DNA of 64,000 nt from Agrococcus sediminis (GTDB taxonomy: Bacteria > Actinomycetota > Actinomycetes > Actinomycetales > Microbacteriaceae), in the NCBI RefSeq assembly GCF_007923295.1, contig NZ_VOIR01000015.1:227753-291752 (forward strand), in the 5' to 3' direction. The notes beneath the pieces were generated by a model. It was not told where the DNA came from, ran no database searches, and worked only from the letters and a program-made list of their open reading frames with translations. Of the stretch, positions 1 to 9,156 are shown piece after piece (within the stretch, counting starts at the first letter, position 1; each line of letters begins with the position of its first letter). Made by a program: the position numbers and the translations under genes.

Positions 1-2591
1 CCGGGGCGATGTGGCTGCTGCTGCAGACGCCCACGGTGCTGGTGTTCGCGCTGCTCGGCCCCGTGATCGCGCTCGCCTCGCTCGGCGACGGGCGGCGGGT
101 GCGGCGACGGCGCCAGCGCCGGGAGGCGGCGAGGTGGCGCGCCGAGATCGCCGACGCCCAGGCCCGCGTCGACGCGGCGCTCGACGCGCGGCGGCGCGAG
201 CTCCGCTCCGCGAGCCCCGGCCCGCGCGCGGTCGCGGCGAGGCCGCCGCACGACCCGCACCGCTGGCGTCGGTCCGCGGATGCGCCGGTGCCCGTCGTGC
301 TCGGCACGGGACCGCTGCCGAGCGGCATCGTCGTCGACGGCGCCGTGCCCGCCGCCGACCCCGCGGTGCGCCGCCTCGGCGCGGCCGAGCAAGCGGCGCG
401 GCTGCGGTCGGCGGCCGCAGTCGTCGACGGACCCGTCGTCGCCGACGCCCGCGACGGGCTCGGGTTCGTCGGCCCGCTGCCGGTCGCGACCGCGCTCGCG
501 CGGTCGGCGCTCGTGCAGGCGCTCGATGCGGTGCCGCCGGACGCCGCGGAGGTGATCGCGCCCGACGACATCGCGTGGGACTGGCTCGACGGCGTCCCGC
601 ACCGGCTGCACCGCGAGCCCGGCACCGCTGTGCGCATCGTGGGCGACGGCGTCGAGGTGACGATCGCCGTCGCGCCGGACGCGTCCCTCCTGCCGCGCGA
701 GTGCCGCACGGTCGTGCGCGCCGCGCTCGACGTGGCGCGCACGGGGGAGCGATCGTGCGCGCCGGCCGCGATCACGGCGCTCGAGGCGGCGCAGGCGGTC
801 GAGACCCTCGCGAGCGCCGCCGAGCACGCGGGGCTGAGGCGCTCCGGCGGGCTGCCGTCGCGCGTCGAGCTCGACGCGCTGCCGGTCGCGGCGGGCGGGC
901 TCGCCGCGACGTTCCTCGCCGCCGAGGCCCCCATGGAGCTCGACCTCGTGCGCGACGGCCCGCACGCGGTGGTCGGCGGCACGACGGGCTCCGGCAAGAG
1001 CGAGCTGCTCATCGCCTGGGTCGCCGCGATGGCGGCGGGGCGCTCGACCGAGGAGGTCTCGTTCCTGCTGGTCGACTTCAAGGGCGGCGCCTCCTTCGCG
1101 CCGCTCGAGGGGCTCGCGCACTGCGTCGGGGTCATGACCGACCTCGACGACGGCGGTGCGCGGCGCGCGATCGAGAGCCTCCGCGCGGAGCTGCGCCGGC
1201 GCGAGCGGCTGCTCGCGGGCCAGGGGGCGCGCTCGATCGACGAGGCGGTCGGCGTGCCGCGCCTCGTGATCGTCGTCGACGAGTTCGCGGCGATGCTGCA
1301 GGAGCTGCCCGACCTGCACCGGCTGTTCGTCGACCTCGCCGCCCGCGGCCGCTCGCTCGGCGTGCACCTCGTGCTCTGCACGCAGCGGCCGGCCGAGGCG
1401 GTGCGCGACGCGCTGCTCGCCAACTGCGGCATCCGCATCTCGCTGCGGGTCACCGACGAGCACGACGCCGTCGCCGTCACCGGCAGCGCCGAGCCGGCCG
1501 CCATCCCGCTCGACGCGCGCGGACGCTGCATCGTCCGCGTCGCGGGCGGCGAGACCCGCGCGGCGCAAGCGGCGATCGCGAGCCCCGCCCACCTCGAGCG
1601 GCTCGTCGCCGCGTCGGCGGGCCTGCCGCGCCCCGCGAGGCCCTGGTGCGAGCCGCTGCCGGCGCGGCTGCCGCTCGCCGACGTCGATGCCGAGGACGGG
1701 GCGAGCCCAGGCGCGGGCGGCGCGGTGCGGCTCGGGCTCGTCGACCGGCCGGCCGAGCAGCGCGTCGCACCCGTGCGGTGGCGACCGGCGCTCGACGGGC
1801 CGCTGCTCGCCGTCGGCGGCGCCGCGAGCGGCCGCTCCACGCTCGCCGAGCTCGTCGCGGCGCAGCTCGGCACCGCCGTCGTCGACCGCGAGGATGCGCT
1901 GTGGGACGCGCTCCAGGAGCCCGGCCCGCTCGTCGTCGACGACCTCGACCTGCAGCTCGCGCGGCTCGGGGAGGAGCAGCAGGCGGTCGTCGTGCAGCTG
2001 CTGCAGCGGCGCATGCGCGAGGGAGTGCCGGTCGCGCTCACCGCCCGCCGCGTCTCGAGCGCGATGGCGCAGGTCGCGCCGCTCGCCGAGCTGCGCATCC
2101 TGCTGCGCATCGCGAGCCGTCAGGAGCACATCGTCGCCGGCGGCACCGGCCAGCTCCACGACGCCTCGCTGCCGCCCGGCGCCGGCTGGCTGCACGACGA
2201 GCGCGTGCAGCTCGCGCTGCCCGAGGCGCCGGTGCCGCGCCGTCGGCCGCGCTCGGTGCCGCTGCGCTCCGAGCGCGTCGCGGTGGTGCTGGGCGCGGGC
2301 GCCGACGTGCCGGCCGCGCTCGCGCGGGCGGCGGCGAGGCCGGGGGCGGATGCGTCGGCCGACGTCGTGCTCGGCACGGTCGGGGAGTGGGAGGCGGCCT
2401 GGGGCGAGCTCGACCGGCTGCGCGCCGAGCGCCCCGTGGTCGTCCTCGGTGTCGACGAGCGCCAGCTGCGGCAGGTGCTGCGGCACGCGCCCGCGCCGCC
2501 GCCGATGCGCACGGCGCCCGCCTGGGTGCTCGAGGGCGGTCGCTTCGAGCGGCTCCGCTACGCCAGCAGCGAGGCGACCGGTGCGGCGTGA
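1..2591 (+). CDS. FtsK/SpoIIIE-domain ATPase, EccC-like (5' end outside window)
   Basis: This is a membrane-anchored P-loop ATPase of the FtsK/SpoIIIE/EccC class, which pump DNA or type VII (WXG100) substrates. Counting from the ATG at position 9 (860 residues), a hydrophobic segment at 1-25 is followed by an Arg-rich stretch. Walker A GGTTGSGKS lies at about 323-331 and Walker B VIVVDE at about 419-425, followed by the RSLGVHLVLCTQRP signature. A second ATPase-like domain starts near residue 600, but its P-loop reads ASGRST with Arg where the Lys should be, so it is probably inactive. The frame is open to the window edge. EccC-type proteins usually carry two adjacent N-terminal membrane segments, so the true start is probably upstream and position 9 an internal Met. 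The 3' end overlaps the convergent ald gene by 34 bases. Role as a type VII motor is inferred; no WXG100 gene is visible. Confidence 0.8.
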   Translation, partial: GAMWLLLQTPTVLVFALLGPVIALASLGDGRRVRRRRQRREAARWRAEIADAQARVDAALDARRRELRSASPGPRAVAARPPHDPHRWRRSADAPVPVVLGTGPLPSGIVVDGAVPAADPAVRRLGAAEQAARLRSAAAVVDGPVVADARDGLGFVGPLPVATALARSALVQALDAVPPDAAEVIAPDDIAWDWLDGVPHRLHREPGTAVRIVGDGVEVTIAVAPDASLLPRECRTVVRAALDVARTGERSCAPAAITALEAAQAVETLASAAEHAGLRRSGGLPSRVELDALPVAAGGLAATFLAAEAPMELDLVRDGPHAVVGGTTGSGKSELLIAWVAAMAAGRSTEEVSFLLVDFKGGASFAPLEGLAHCVGVMTDLDDGGARRAIESLRAELRRRERLLAGQGARSIDEAVGVPRLVIVVDEFAAMLQELPDLHRLFVDLAARGRSLGVHLVLCTQRPAEAVRDALLANCGIRISLRVTDEHDAVAVTGSAEPAAIPLDARGRCIVRVAGGETRAAQAAIASPAHLERLVAASAGLPRPARPWCEPLPARLPLADVDAEDGASPGAGGAVRLGLVDRPAEQRVAPVRWRPALDGPLLAVGGAASGRSTLAELVAAQLGTAVVDREDALWDALQEPGPLVVDDLDLQLARLGEEQQAVVVQLLQRRMREGVPVALTARRVSSAMAQVAPLAELRILLRIASRQEHIVAGGTGQLHDASLPPGAGWLHDERVQLALPEAPVPRRRPRSVPLRSERVAVVLGAGADVPAALARAAARPGADASADVVLGTVGEWEAAWGELDRLRAERPVVVLGVDERQLRQVLRHAPAPPPMRTAPAWVLEGGRFERLRYASSEATGAA

Positions 2592-3670
2592 GCGCCGAGC
2601 GCCGAGGCGACGCCCTCGTGAGCGACGCGGCCACCGGCCGTGTTCAGTCCCGCCGCCAGGCCCGCATCCGCTCGCAGCGCCTCGCGCCAGCCGAGGTCGG
2701 CGATCCGCACGGTGGCGTGCAGCGTGGCGTTCGTGAGCGCCTCGGTCGACGTGCGCGGCACGGCGCCGGGCAGGTTCGCGACGCACGCGAAGACCGTCCC
2801 GTGCACCCGGAAGCTCGGCTGCCGGTGCGTCGTCGGGCGGGAGTCGGCGAAGCACCCGCCCTGGTCGATCGCGATGTCGACGAGCACGGAGCCCGGCCGC
2901 ATGCGCGCGACGAGCTCGGTGGAGACGAGCTTCGGCGCCCGCGCGCCGGGGATGAGCACCGAGCCGATCACGAGGTCGGCGTCGGCGACCGCCTGGTCGA
3001 CGGTGACGCGGTTGGAGTGCAGCGTCTGCACGCGGCCGCCGTAGAGGGCGTCGAACTGCCGCAGCCGCGGCAGCGAGACGTCGAGCACGGTGACGCGCGC
3101 GCCGAGGCCGACGGCCATCTCGACCGCCGCCGTGCCCGCGACGCCGCCGCCGAGCACGACGGTGTGGCCGGCGCGCGTGCCCGGCACGCCGCCGAGCAGC
3201 AGCCCTGCGCCGCCGGCGGGCGCCGTCAGCAGCGAGGCGCCCTGCGTCACCGACAGGCGGCCGGCGACCTCGCTCATGGGCGCGAGCATTGGCAGCGACC
3301 CGTCGGGCGCCCGCACCGTCTCGTAGGCGATCGCGGTCGTGCCGCGCTCGAGCAGCGCCTGCGCGAGCTCCGGCGCCGCGGCGAGGTGCAGGTAGGCGAA
3401 GAGCGTCAGGTCGTCGCGCAGCAGGCCCAGCTCGTGCTCGACCGGCTCCTTGACCTTGAGCACCAGCTCGGCCGACCACGCCTCCTCGGGCGTCGCGACG
3501 ATCCGCGCGCCGGCAGCCTCGTAGGCCTCGTCGGGGATGCCGCTGCCGGCGCCCGCGCCCGTCTCGACCAGCACCTCGTGGCCGTGCGCCACGAGCTCCG
3601 TGGCACCGGTCGCGGTGAGCGCGACCCGCGCCTCGTCGGTCTTGATCTCGCGCGGGACGCCGACGAGCAT
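2558..3670 (-). CDS. ald: Alanine dehydrogenase
   Basis: NAD-dependent oxidative deamination of L-alanine to pyruvate and ammonia. The 370 residues match the usual ~371. Visible family marks are the N-terminal VPREIK with the substrate-binding Arg and Lys region (LKVKEP near 74), YLHLAAA with the catalytic His near 95, the Rossmann loop VVLGGGVAG near 170-180, and the active-site stretch [11 protein letters not shown] near 265-275. The ATG overlaps the stop of the upstream gabT by one base (TGATG), so the two are translationally coupled and share the gabT promoter. Together they route amino groups from GABA or related amines into alanine/pyruvate and free ammonia (pathway role inferred). Its stop codon lies inside the end of the convergent FtsK-like gene. 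Confidence 0.95.
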   Translation of the reverse strand: MLVGVPREIKTDEARVALTATGATELVAHGHEVLVETGAGAGSGIPDEAYEAAGARIVATPEEAWSAELVLKVKEPVEHELGLLRDDLTLFAYLHLAAAPELAQALLERGTTAIAYETVRAPDGSLPMLAPMSEVAGRLSVTQGASLLTAPAGGAGLLLGGVPGTRAGHTVVLGGGVAGTAAVEMAVGLGARVTVLDVSLPRLRQFDALYGGRVQTLHSNRVTVDQAVADADLVIGSVLIPGARAPKLVSTELVARMRPGSVLVDIAIDQGGCFADSRPTTHRQPSFRVHGTVFACVANLPGAVPRTSTEALTNATLHATVRIADLGWREALRADAGLAAGLNTAGGRVAHEGVASALGAHAAPVASLLA

Positions 3671-5001
3671 CAGGCCGTCTTCGACGAGGCCATCGCGCGG
3701 TCGATCACCTCGACGGCCTCGCGCAGCTGGTCGTCGGTGATCGCGAGGCTCGGCAGGAACCGCAGCACGTTGTAGTCCGTGCCCGCGGTGAGCACGAGCA
3801 CGCCGTCGAGGCCCGCCGCCTGCGAGATCGGCGCGGCGGGGATCGGCGCGCCCGACTCGGGGTCGATGAGCTCGACCGCGAGCATCGCGCCGCGGCCGCG
3901 CACCTCGATGATCTCGGGGTGGCGCTCGGCCAGCTCGTCGAGCAGGGGCCGCAGCACGCGCTCGATGCGCTGCGCCTCGCCGTTCAGGTCGTTCGCCTCG
4001 ATCTGCTCGAAGACCGCGACGGCGGCGGCGCACGAGACGGGGTTGCCGCCGAACGTGCCGCCGATGCCGCCGGTGTGCACGGAGTCCATGATCTCGGCGC
4101 GGCCGGTGACGCCCGCGAGCGGCATGCCGCCGGCGATGCCCTTCGCCGAGAGCACCATGTCGGGCACCCAGCCGAAGTGCTCGGAGGCGAACGTCGCGCC
4201 CGTGCGGCAGATGCCGGACTGCACCTCGTCGGCGATCATGACGACGCCGTTGGCCGTGCACCACTCCTGCATCGCCGGCAGGTAGCCGTCGGCGGGCACG
4301 ATGAAGCCGCCCTCGCCCTGGATCGGCTCGATGACGAGGCAGGCGAGGTCGCTCACGCCCACGTGCTTCTCGAGGTAGTACTGGGTGCGCTCGGCCGCCT
4401 CGGCGCCGTCGAGGCCGTCGTGGAGCGGGTAGGAGCCCGGCGCGTGGAAGATGTCGGAGGCGAGCGGGCCCATGCCGGTGGCGTAGGGCGCGGGCTTGAA
4501 GTTCATCGTCATCGTCAGGTTCGTGCGGCCGTGGTAGCCGTGCTCGACGACGGCGACCGCGCGGCGGCCCGTGAACTTGCGCGCGATCTTGACGCCGTTC
4601 TCGACGGCCTCGGAGCCGGAGTTGACGAAGAACGACTTCTTGTCGTGGTCGCCGGGTGTGTGGGCGGCGAGGTACTCGGCGACGCGCACGTACGGCTCGT
4701 AGGGGGTCGTGCCGAACAGCGAGTGCGTGAGCTTGCCGACCTGGTCGCGCACGGCCGCGACGACCGCGTCGTTCGTGTGGCCGACGGTCGTGACGCCGAT
4801 GCCGCAGCCGAGGTCGATGAAGCGGTTGCCGTCGACGTCGGTGATGATCGCGTCATGCGCCTCCGCGATGAACACGGGCAGCTGGTGCGGGATGCCCTGG
4901 GGGACGGCGGCGGCCTTGCGCTCGAGGAGCGCGCGGCTGTTCGGGCCGGGGATCTCGGTGACGACGGAGCGGGACGGCGCGGAAACGGCGGTGTCGGTCA
5001 T
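3670..5001 (-). CDS. gabT: 4-aminobutyrate--2-oxoglutarate aminotransferase
   Basis: PLP-dependent class-III aminotransferase of 443 residues that moves the amino group of 4-aminobutyrate to 2-oxoglutarate. The cofactor loop SGSEAVENG lies near residues 128-136, IADEVQSG carries the Asp that holds the pyridine nitrogen, and [13 protein letters not shown] contains the Schiff-base Lys at residue 287. The [11 protein letters not shown] motif is typical of the GabT/PuuE branch. It is the first gene of a gabT-ald pair. A -10-like TAGGAT ends seven bases before the ATG, so the transcript is probably leaderless. Other omega-amino acids as substrates cannot be excluded from sequence alone. Confidence 0.93.
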   Translation of the reverse strand: MTDTAVSAPSRSVVTEIPGPNSRALLERKAAAVPQGIPHQLPVFIAEAHDAIITDVDGNRFIDLGCGIGVTTVGHTNDAVVAAVRDQVGKLTHSLFGTTPYEPYVRVAEYLAAHTPGDHDKKSFFVNSGSEAVENGVKIARKFTGRRAVAVVEHGYHGRTNLTMTMNFKPAPYATGMGPLASDIFHAPGSYPLHDGLDGAEAAERTQYYLEKHVGVSDLACLVIEPIQGEGGFIVPADGYLPAMQEWCTANGVVMIADEVQSGICRTGATFASEHFGWVPDMVLSAKGIAGGMPLAGVTGRAEIMDSVHTGGIGGTFGGNPVSCAAAVAVFEQIEANDLNGEAQRIERVLRPLLDELAERHPEIIEVRGRGAMLAVELIDPESGAPIPAAPISQAAGLDGVLVLTAGTDYNVLRFLPSLAITDDQLREAVEVIDRAMASSKTA

Positions 5002-5008
5002 GTGCCCG

Positions 5009-5014
5009 ATCCTA
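5009..5014 (-). promoter_or_regulatory. -10 box for gabT-ald (leaderless)
   Basis: TAGGAT on the minus strand, seven bases before the gabT ATG, predicts transcription starting at or near the start codon. It sits back to back with the OsmC promoter. No convincing -35 was seen. Confidence 0.5.
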
Positions 5015-5029
5015 CGCCGCCGCGCGGCC

Positions 5030-5035
5030 TACGCT
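5030..5035 (+). promoter_or_regulatory. -10 box for the OsmC gene (leaderless)
   Basis: TACGCT six bases before the ATG at 5042; no Shine-Dalgarno lies in between, so the transcript is probably leaderless. Confidence 0.5.
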
Positions 5036-5041
5036 GGGGCC

Positions 5042-5554
5042 ATGCCCATGCGCCACGCCTACGCCGTCGATGTCGAGTGGACCGGTGCCGGTGCCGAGGG
5101 CACCAGCACCCACCGCTCCTACACCCGCGACCACGTGGTGCGGGTCGACGGCCTGCCCGACATCCTCGGCTCGGCCGACCCGACCTTCCGCGGCGACCGC
5201 GGCCGCCACAACCCCGAGCAGCTGCTGCTCGCGGCGCTCGCGCAGTGCCACATGCTCAGCTACCTCCACCAGGCGGCGAGCCGCGGCATCGTCGTCACCG
5301 CGTACCGCGACGCGGCGACGGGCGAGATGGAGACCGCCGGCACCGGCGGCCGCTTCACGCGCGCGGTGCTGCACCCGGTGGTGACCATCGCGGATGCGGG
5401 CCGGGCGGCGGACGCGCTCGACGCGCACCTGCAGGCCGGCCGCGACTGCTTCATCGCCGCATCCGTCGCCTTCCCCGTGCTCCACGAGCCGACCATCGTC
5501 GTCGACGGCGAGATCGTCGCCCGGCACTCCGCTGCAACGGGCGGGGAGCGCTGA
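5042..5554 (+). CDS. OsmC family protein
   Basis: A 170-residue protein of the OsmC/Ohr fold, thiol peroxidases that reduce organic hydroperoxides. Typical features are [19 protein letters not shown] around residues 60-80, containing the first redox/active Cys, and a later RDCFIAASV segment near 136-144 with the second Cys. N-terminal strands ([10 protein letters not shown]) fit the family. The stop overlaps the dxr start by one base (TGATG), so it is co-transcribed with dxr. Whether it is a true peroxidase or a general OsmC-like protein cannot be told from sequence. Confidence 0.85.
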   Translation: MPMRHAYAVDVEWTGAGAEGTSTHRSYTRDHVVRVDGLPDILGSADPTFRGDRGRHNPEQLLLAALAQCHMLSYLHQAASRGIVVTAYRDAATGEMETAGTGGRFTRAVLHPVVTIADAGRAADALDAHLQAGRDCFIAASVAFPVLHEPTIVVDGEIVARHSAATGGER

Positions 5555-6660
5555 TGGCCGAGCGCGCGCCGATCGGCGAGCGCCGCCGCATCCTGCTGCT
5601 CGGGTCGACCGGCTCGATCGGCACGCAGACGCTCGACGTCGTGCGCGCGAACCCGCGCCGGTTCGAGGTCGTCGGCCTCGTCGCGGGCAGCGACCGCGCG
5701 GGCCTCGAGGCCCAGCAGGCCGAGTTCGGCGGCGAGGCGGCGCTCGGCGCCGACGCGGCCGTGACGATGATCGAGTCGGTCGAGTGCGACGTCGTCGTCA
5801 ACGGCATCACCGGCTCCGTCGGCCTCGCGCCGACCCTCGCCGCCCTCGACGCCGGCCGCACGCTCGCGCTCGCCAACAAGGAGTCGCTCATCGCCGGCGG
5901 CGACCTCGTGATGTCGCGCGCGGCGCCCGGGCAGATCGTGCCGGTCGACTCCGAGCACTCCGCGATCGCGCAGTGCCTGCGCGCCGGCGACCACGGCGAG
6001 GTGCGCCGGCTCGTGCTCACCGCGTCGGGCGGCCCGTTCCGGGGCTGGAGCCGCGAGCGCATGGCGGCCGTGAACCCCGCGGATGCGCTGGCCCACCCGA
6101 CGTGGGACATGGGCCCGATGGTCACGACGAACTCGGCGACGCTCGTGAACAAGGGGCTCGAGGTCATCGAGGCGCACTTGCTGTTCGACGTGCCCTTCGA
6201 TCGCATCGACGTGACGGTGCACCCGCAGTCGATCGTGCACTCGATGGTCGAGTTCGTCGACGGCTCGACGATCGCGCAGGCCTCGCCGCCCGACATGCGG
6301 CTGCCGATCTCGCTCGGCCTCGACTGGCCGCACCGCGTCGAGGGCGTCGGCGCGCCGCTCGACTGGACGCGCGCGTCGACGTGGACGTTCGAGCCGCTCG
6401 ACGAGGATGCGTTCCCGTCGGTCGCGCTCGCGAAGCGCGTCGGGCGGGCCGGCTCGACGTTCCCGGCCGTCTTCAACGCCGCGAACGAGCAGGCGGTGCA
6501 GGCCTTCCACCTCGGCGAGATCGGCTTCCTCGACATCCTGCCGGCGGTCGAGCGCGTGCTCGAGCAGCACGAGCCGGGCGAGCTGACGGTCGAGCACGTG
6601 CTGCAGGCCGAGCGCTGGGCGCGCCGCGCCGCCGACGAGATCTGCGGCGTCGGCCGGTGA
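5554..6660 (+). CDS. dxr: 1-deoxy-D-xylulose 5-phosphate reductoisomerase
   Basis: Second step of the MEP isoprenoid pathway: DXP to 2-C-methyl-D-erythritol 4-phosphate with NADPH. NADPH loop GSTGSIG lies at 17-23; the metal ligands are in [10 protein letters not shown] and [22 protein letters not shown] is the family signature. At 368 residues it is shorter than the ~398 of the E. coli enzyme. The missing residues map to the NADPH domain between the AGS and NGITGS motifs, while all catalytic segments are intact. Start ATG overlaps the OsmC stop; the stop overlaps the following acetyltransferase start (GTGA). rseP and ispG lie downstream in the usual neighbourhood. Confidence 0.96.
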   Translation: MAERAPIGERRRILLLGSTGSIGTQTLDVVRANPRRFEVVGLVAGSDRAGLEAQQAEFGGEAALGADAAVTMIESVECDVVVNGITGSVGLAPTLAALDAGRTLALANKESLIAGGDLVMSRAAPGQIVPVDSEHSAIAQCLRAGDHGEVRRLVLTASGGPFRGWSRERMAAVNPADALAHPTWDMGPMVTTNSATLVNKGLEVIEAHLLFDVPFDRIDVTVHPQSIVHSMVEFVDGSTIAQASPPDMRLPISLGLDWPHRVEGVGAPLDWTRASTWTFEPLDEDAFPSVALAKRVGRAGSTFPAVFNAANEQAVQAFHLGEIGFLDILPAVERVLEQHEPGELTVEHVLQAERWARRAADEICGVGR

Positions 6661-7121
6661 CGGTCGAGGTCCGACGAGCGACGGCGGCGGATGCGTCGAG
6701 GCTCGCGGCGTCGGAGCCTCCCGGCGCCGCTGTGGCCGCGTCGCACCTGCGCCGGCAGGAGGCGGGCGAGGTGCTCTTCCTCGTCGCGCTCGAGGTCGGC
6801 GAGCCGCTCGGCTCTGGCGTGCTCGTGCTCGGCGACGTGCCCGAGCTGCGCCACCTCTTCGTCGACGAGGTCGCGCGCGGCCGTGGCATCGGCGCCTCGC
6901 TCATCGGCGCTGCCGAGCGGGAGGCGGCGGCGATGGGGGCGACGCTCGTCGAGCTCGGCGTGGGCGTCGACAACCCGAGAGCGGCCGCGCTCTACCGCCG
7001 CCTGGGCTACGTCGAGACGGGAGAGCGCTCGACGACGACGTACGAGTACGTCGACCGCGATGGCGTGCGCCGCACCGCGACGGAGACGGACGTGCACATG
7101 CGGAAGCGACTGCGAGGCTGA
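6657..7121 (+). CDS. GNAT family N-acetyltransferase
   Basis: 154-residue GCN5-related acetyltransferase; the acceptor is unknown. The acetyl-CoA-binding motif A is seen as [21 protein letters not shown] (about residues 63-83), and [17 protein letters not shown] near 105-121 is the C-terminal motif B. The GTG start overlaps the dxr stop by four bases (GTGA), giving an OsmC-dxr-GNAT transcription unit. A functional link to isoprenoid synthesis is not implied. Confidence 0.88.
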   Translation: MTVEVRRATAADASRLAASEPPGAAVAASHLRRQEAGEVLFLVALEVGEPLGSGVLVLGDVPELRHLFVDEVARGRGIGASLIGAAEREAAAMGATLVELGVGVDNPRAAALYRRLGYVETGERSTTTYEYVDRDGVRRTATETDVHMRKRLRG

Positions 7122-7127
7122 CGCGGC

Positions 7128-7194
7128 GCACGGGGCGGGCGTCAGCCCGAGCGGTCGAGCACGGGGCGGGCGTCAGCCCGAGCGGTCGAGCACG
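7128..7194. repeat. 31-bp tandem duplication at a gene 3' end
   Basis: Bases 7128-7163 match 7159-7194 exactly at a shift of 31. The duplicated unit contains the last codons (LDRSG) and stop of the minus-strand gene ending at 7173, so a second copy of that gene end lies just beyond its stop codon. It looks like a recent slippage event. Confidence 0.9.
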
Positions 7195-7772
7195 ACGCGC
7201 ACGTCGGCGGCGTCGATCGCCGCGATGACCTCGCCGGCGTCGTCCCACCAGCGCGCGTAGTGGTCGGGGTCGCGGTTGATCTGCACCGCGTGCGCGACGC
7301 GCGTCGGCGCCATCGCGTCGCGGCCCTCGAGCTCGGCGAGCGCCCGGTAGAAGAGCACGGCCGAGCCGTACGCATCCATGCGCACCTCGTAGGGCCCCCA
7401 GCCGTCGCGCTGCTGGAAGAGGCCGCGCGAGTCGGGCCCCGCCTCGTCACCGCGATCGAGCACGCGCAGGCTCGACTCGCCCATCGCCGTCATGACCGCG
7501 AGCTGCACGTCGCGCTCCGACATGCCGAGGTCGCGCCCGGCCTGCATCACGATCGCGGCGTTCGCGAGCTGCTGGCCGCTCCAGCCGGCGACCGCGGCCG
7601 GCAGCCTGCCCTCGACGGTCGCGCTCTGCTGCGCGGGGTCGGGCGCGGGGCGCGCGACGATCCACGCGAGCAGCACCACGAGCAGCAGCCCGATGGCGCC
7701 CAGCACGATGCCGCGGCCGTCGGAGGACGACCGGGGGACGCGCTCGGCGACGCGTGCAGGGCCAGCTGCCAT
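7173..7772 (-). CDS. Membrane-anchored lysozyme-like protein
   Basis: About 199 residues with one membrane segment near residues 20-40 (GIVLGAIGLLLVVLLAWIV) and an extracytoplasmic domain. The domain carries AVMTAMGESSL, with a candidate catalytic Glu, and SRGLFQQRDGWGP, which resembles actinobacterial lysozyme/transglycosylase-fold proteins. Peptidoglycan cleavage is an inference. An in-frame GTG at 7790 exists, but the ATG at 7772 has a TACGCT -10 box seven bases ahead and no ribosome binding site is needed for a leaderless start, so 7772 is preferred. The 3' end is tandemly duplicated. Confidence 0.75.
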   Translation of the reverse strand: MAAGPARVAERVPRSSSDGRGIVLGAIGLLLVVLLAWIVARPAPDPAQQSATVEGRLPAAVAGWSGQQLANAAIVMQAGRDLGMSERDVQLAVMTAMGESSLRVLDRGDEAGPDSRGLFQQRDGWGPYEVRMDAYGSAVLFYRALAELEGRDAMAPTRVAHAVQINRDPDHYARWWDDAGEVIAAIDAADVRVVLDRSG

Positions 7773-7779
7773 GCGCGTC

Positions 7780-7785
7780 AGCGTA
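7780..7785 (-). promoter_or_regulatory. -10 box for the lysozyme-like gene (leaderless)
   Basis: TACGCT on the minus strand, seven bases before the ATG at 7772. It lies inside the longer GTG-started reading frame, which argues for the shorter start. Confidence 0.45.
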
Positions 7786-7804
7786 GGCACATCGGCTATG
7801 GGGC

Positions 7805-7810
7805 TAGCCT
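7805..7810 (+). promoter_or_regulatory. -10 box for rseP (leaderless)
   Basis: TAGCCT eight bases before the ATG at 7819; divergent from the promoter at 7785-7780. Confidence 0.5.
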
Positions 7811-7818
7811 GAGCGGCG

Positions 7819-9147
7819 ATGGAAGCCGTCCTCCTCTACATCCTGGGCGTGCTCGTCGTCGTGGTCGGCCTCGCCGTCTCGATCGGCCTGCACGAGCTGG
7901 GCCACCTGTGGCCCGCGAAGGCCTTCGGCGTGCGCGTCGGCCAGTGGATGATCGGCTTCGGCCCGACCCTGGTCTCCTTCCGCCGCGGTGAGACCGAGTA
8001 CGGCGTGAAGGCCATCCCGCTCGGCGGCTACATCTCGATGTCGGGCATGTTCCCGCCGCTCAAGGCCGGCGGGGAGTCGAGGGATGCGTCGACGGGCTTC
8101 TTCGACACGCTCGTGCAGGATGCGCGGGCCACGAGCGCCGACTCCATCCACGAGGGCGAGGAGGGCAGGGCGTTCTGGCGCCTCGCCACCTGGAAGCGCA
8201 TCGTGATCATGCTCGGCGGGCCGCTCATGAACCTGCTGCTCGCGATCGTGCTCTACGGCGTCGTGCTGAGCGGCTTCGGCATCGCGGTGCCGTCGACGAC
8301 CGTCTCGACCGTCTCGGAGTGCGTGATCCCGGCGTCGGAGGAGCGGCAGGAGTGCGAGGCCGCCGATCCGCTCGCGCCCGCGGCCGAGGCGGGCATGCTC
8401 CCGGGCGACACGATCGTCAGCATCGGCGGCGAGCCGGTCGCCGGGTGGGAGGACGTGCAGTCCGCGATCCGCGAGCTCGCGGGCCGCGAGACGGCCTTCG
8501 TCGTCGAGCGCGACGGCGCCGAGCGGACGCTCCAGGTGACGCCGCTCGCGACCGAGCGCTACGTCTTCGACGACCGCGGCGAGCAGGTCGAGGTCGACGG
8601 GGAGCCCGTGACCGAGACGGTCGGGTTCGTGGGCGTCGGTCCGCAGTACGTCGTCGAGCAGCAGCCGCTCGGCGCGGTGCTGCCGGCGGTGGGCGACAAC
8701 GTCGTGCGGGTGGGCGAGCTGATCCTCAACCTGCCCCAGCGGCTCGTCGACGTGGCCGAGGCGGCCTTCGGGCCGGGGGAGCGCGACCCGAACGGGCCCA
8801 TGTCGGTCGTCGGCGTCGGCCGCATGGCGGGCGAGATCGCGGCGCTCGACCAGGTGCCGGTGCTCGAGCGCATGAGCGCGATGCTGCAGCTGCTCGCGAG
8901 CCTCAACGTGGCGCTGTTCGTCTTCAACCTCATCCCGCTCATGCCGCTCGACGGCGGGCACATCCTGGGCGCGATCATCGACGCGGTGCGGCGCGGGTGG
9001 GCGAAGGTGCGCGGCACCGTCGCGCAGCCGCTCGACACCGCGAAGTGGGTGCCGGTGACGCTCGTCGTCACGGGCGTGCTCGGCGTGATGAGCGCGCTGC
9101 TCATCTACGCCGACATCGTGAAGCCCATCAGCCTCTTCGGCGGGTAG
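7819..9147 (+). CDS. rseP: Site-2 intramembrane metalloprotease (RseP/Rip1 family)
   Basis: Zinc protease that cuts transmembrane anti-sigma factors and other membrane substrates within the bilayer. The 442 residues contain HELGH (zinc ligands H25 and H29, catalytic E26) in the first membrane helix, and a PDZ domain around 185-260 (LPGDTIVSIGGEPVAGWEDV). The C-terminal MPLDGGH supplies the third zinc ligand D378, and the last helix lies near 415-435. It sits between dxr and ispG, its standard place in this order. Its targets are not in this window. Confidence 0.94.
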   Translation: MEAVLLYILGVLVVVVGLAVSIGLHELGHLWPAKAFGVRVGQWMIGFGPTLVSFRRGETEYGVKAIPLGGYISMSGMFPPLKAGGESRDASTGFFDTLVQDARATSADSIHEGEEGRAFWRLATWKRIVIMLGGPLMNLLLAIVLYGVVLSGFGIAVPSTTVSTVSECVIPASEERQECEAADPLAPAAEAGMLPGDTIVSIGGEPVAGWEDVQSAIRELAGRETAFVVERDGAERTLQVTPLATERYVFDDRGEQVEVDGEPVTETVGFVGVGPQYVVEQQPLGAVLPAVGDNVVRVGELILNLPQRLVDVAEAAFGPGERDPNGPMSVVGVGRMAGEIAALDQVPVLERMSAMLQLLASLNVALFVFNLIPLMPLDGGHILGAIIDAVRRGWAKVRGTVAQPLDTAKWVPVTLVVTGVLGVMSALLIYADIVKPISLFGG

Positions 9148-9156
9148 GGCCGCGGC

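Noticed and set aside
11..3775. Very long open frames in other frames and on the opposite strand (for example 11-3775, 3919-6660)
   Set aside because: They are Arg/Ala/Gly/Pro-rich products of high GC, overlap well-supported genes, and show no domain of their own outside the parts belonging to real genes.
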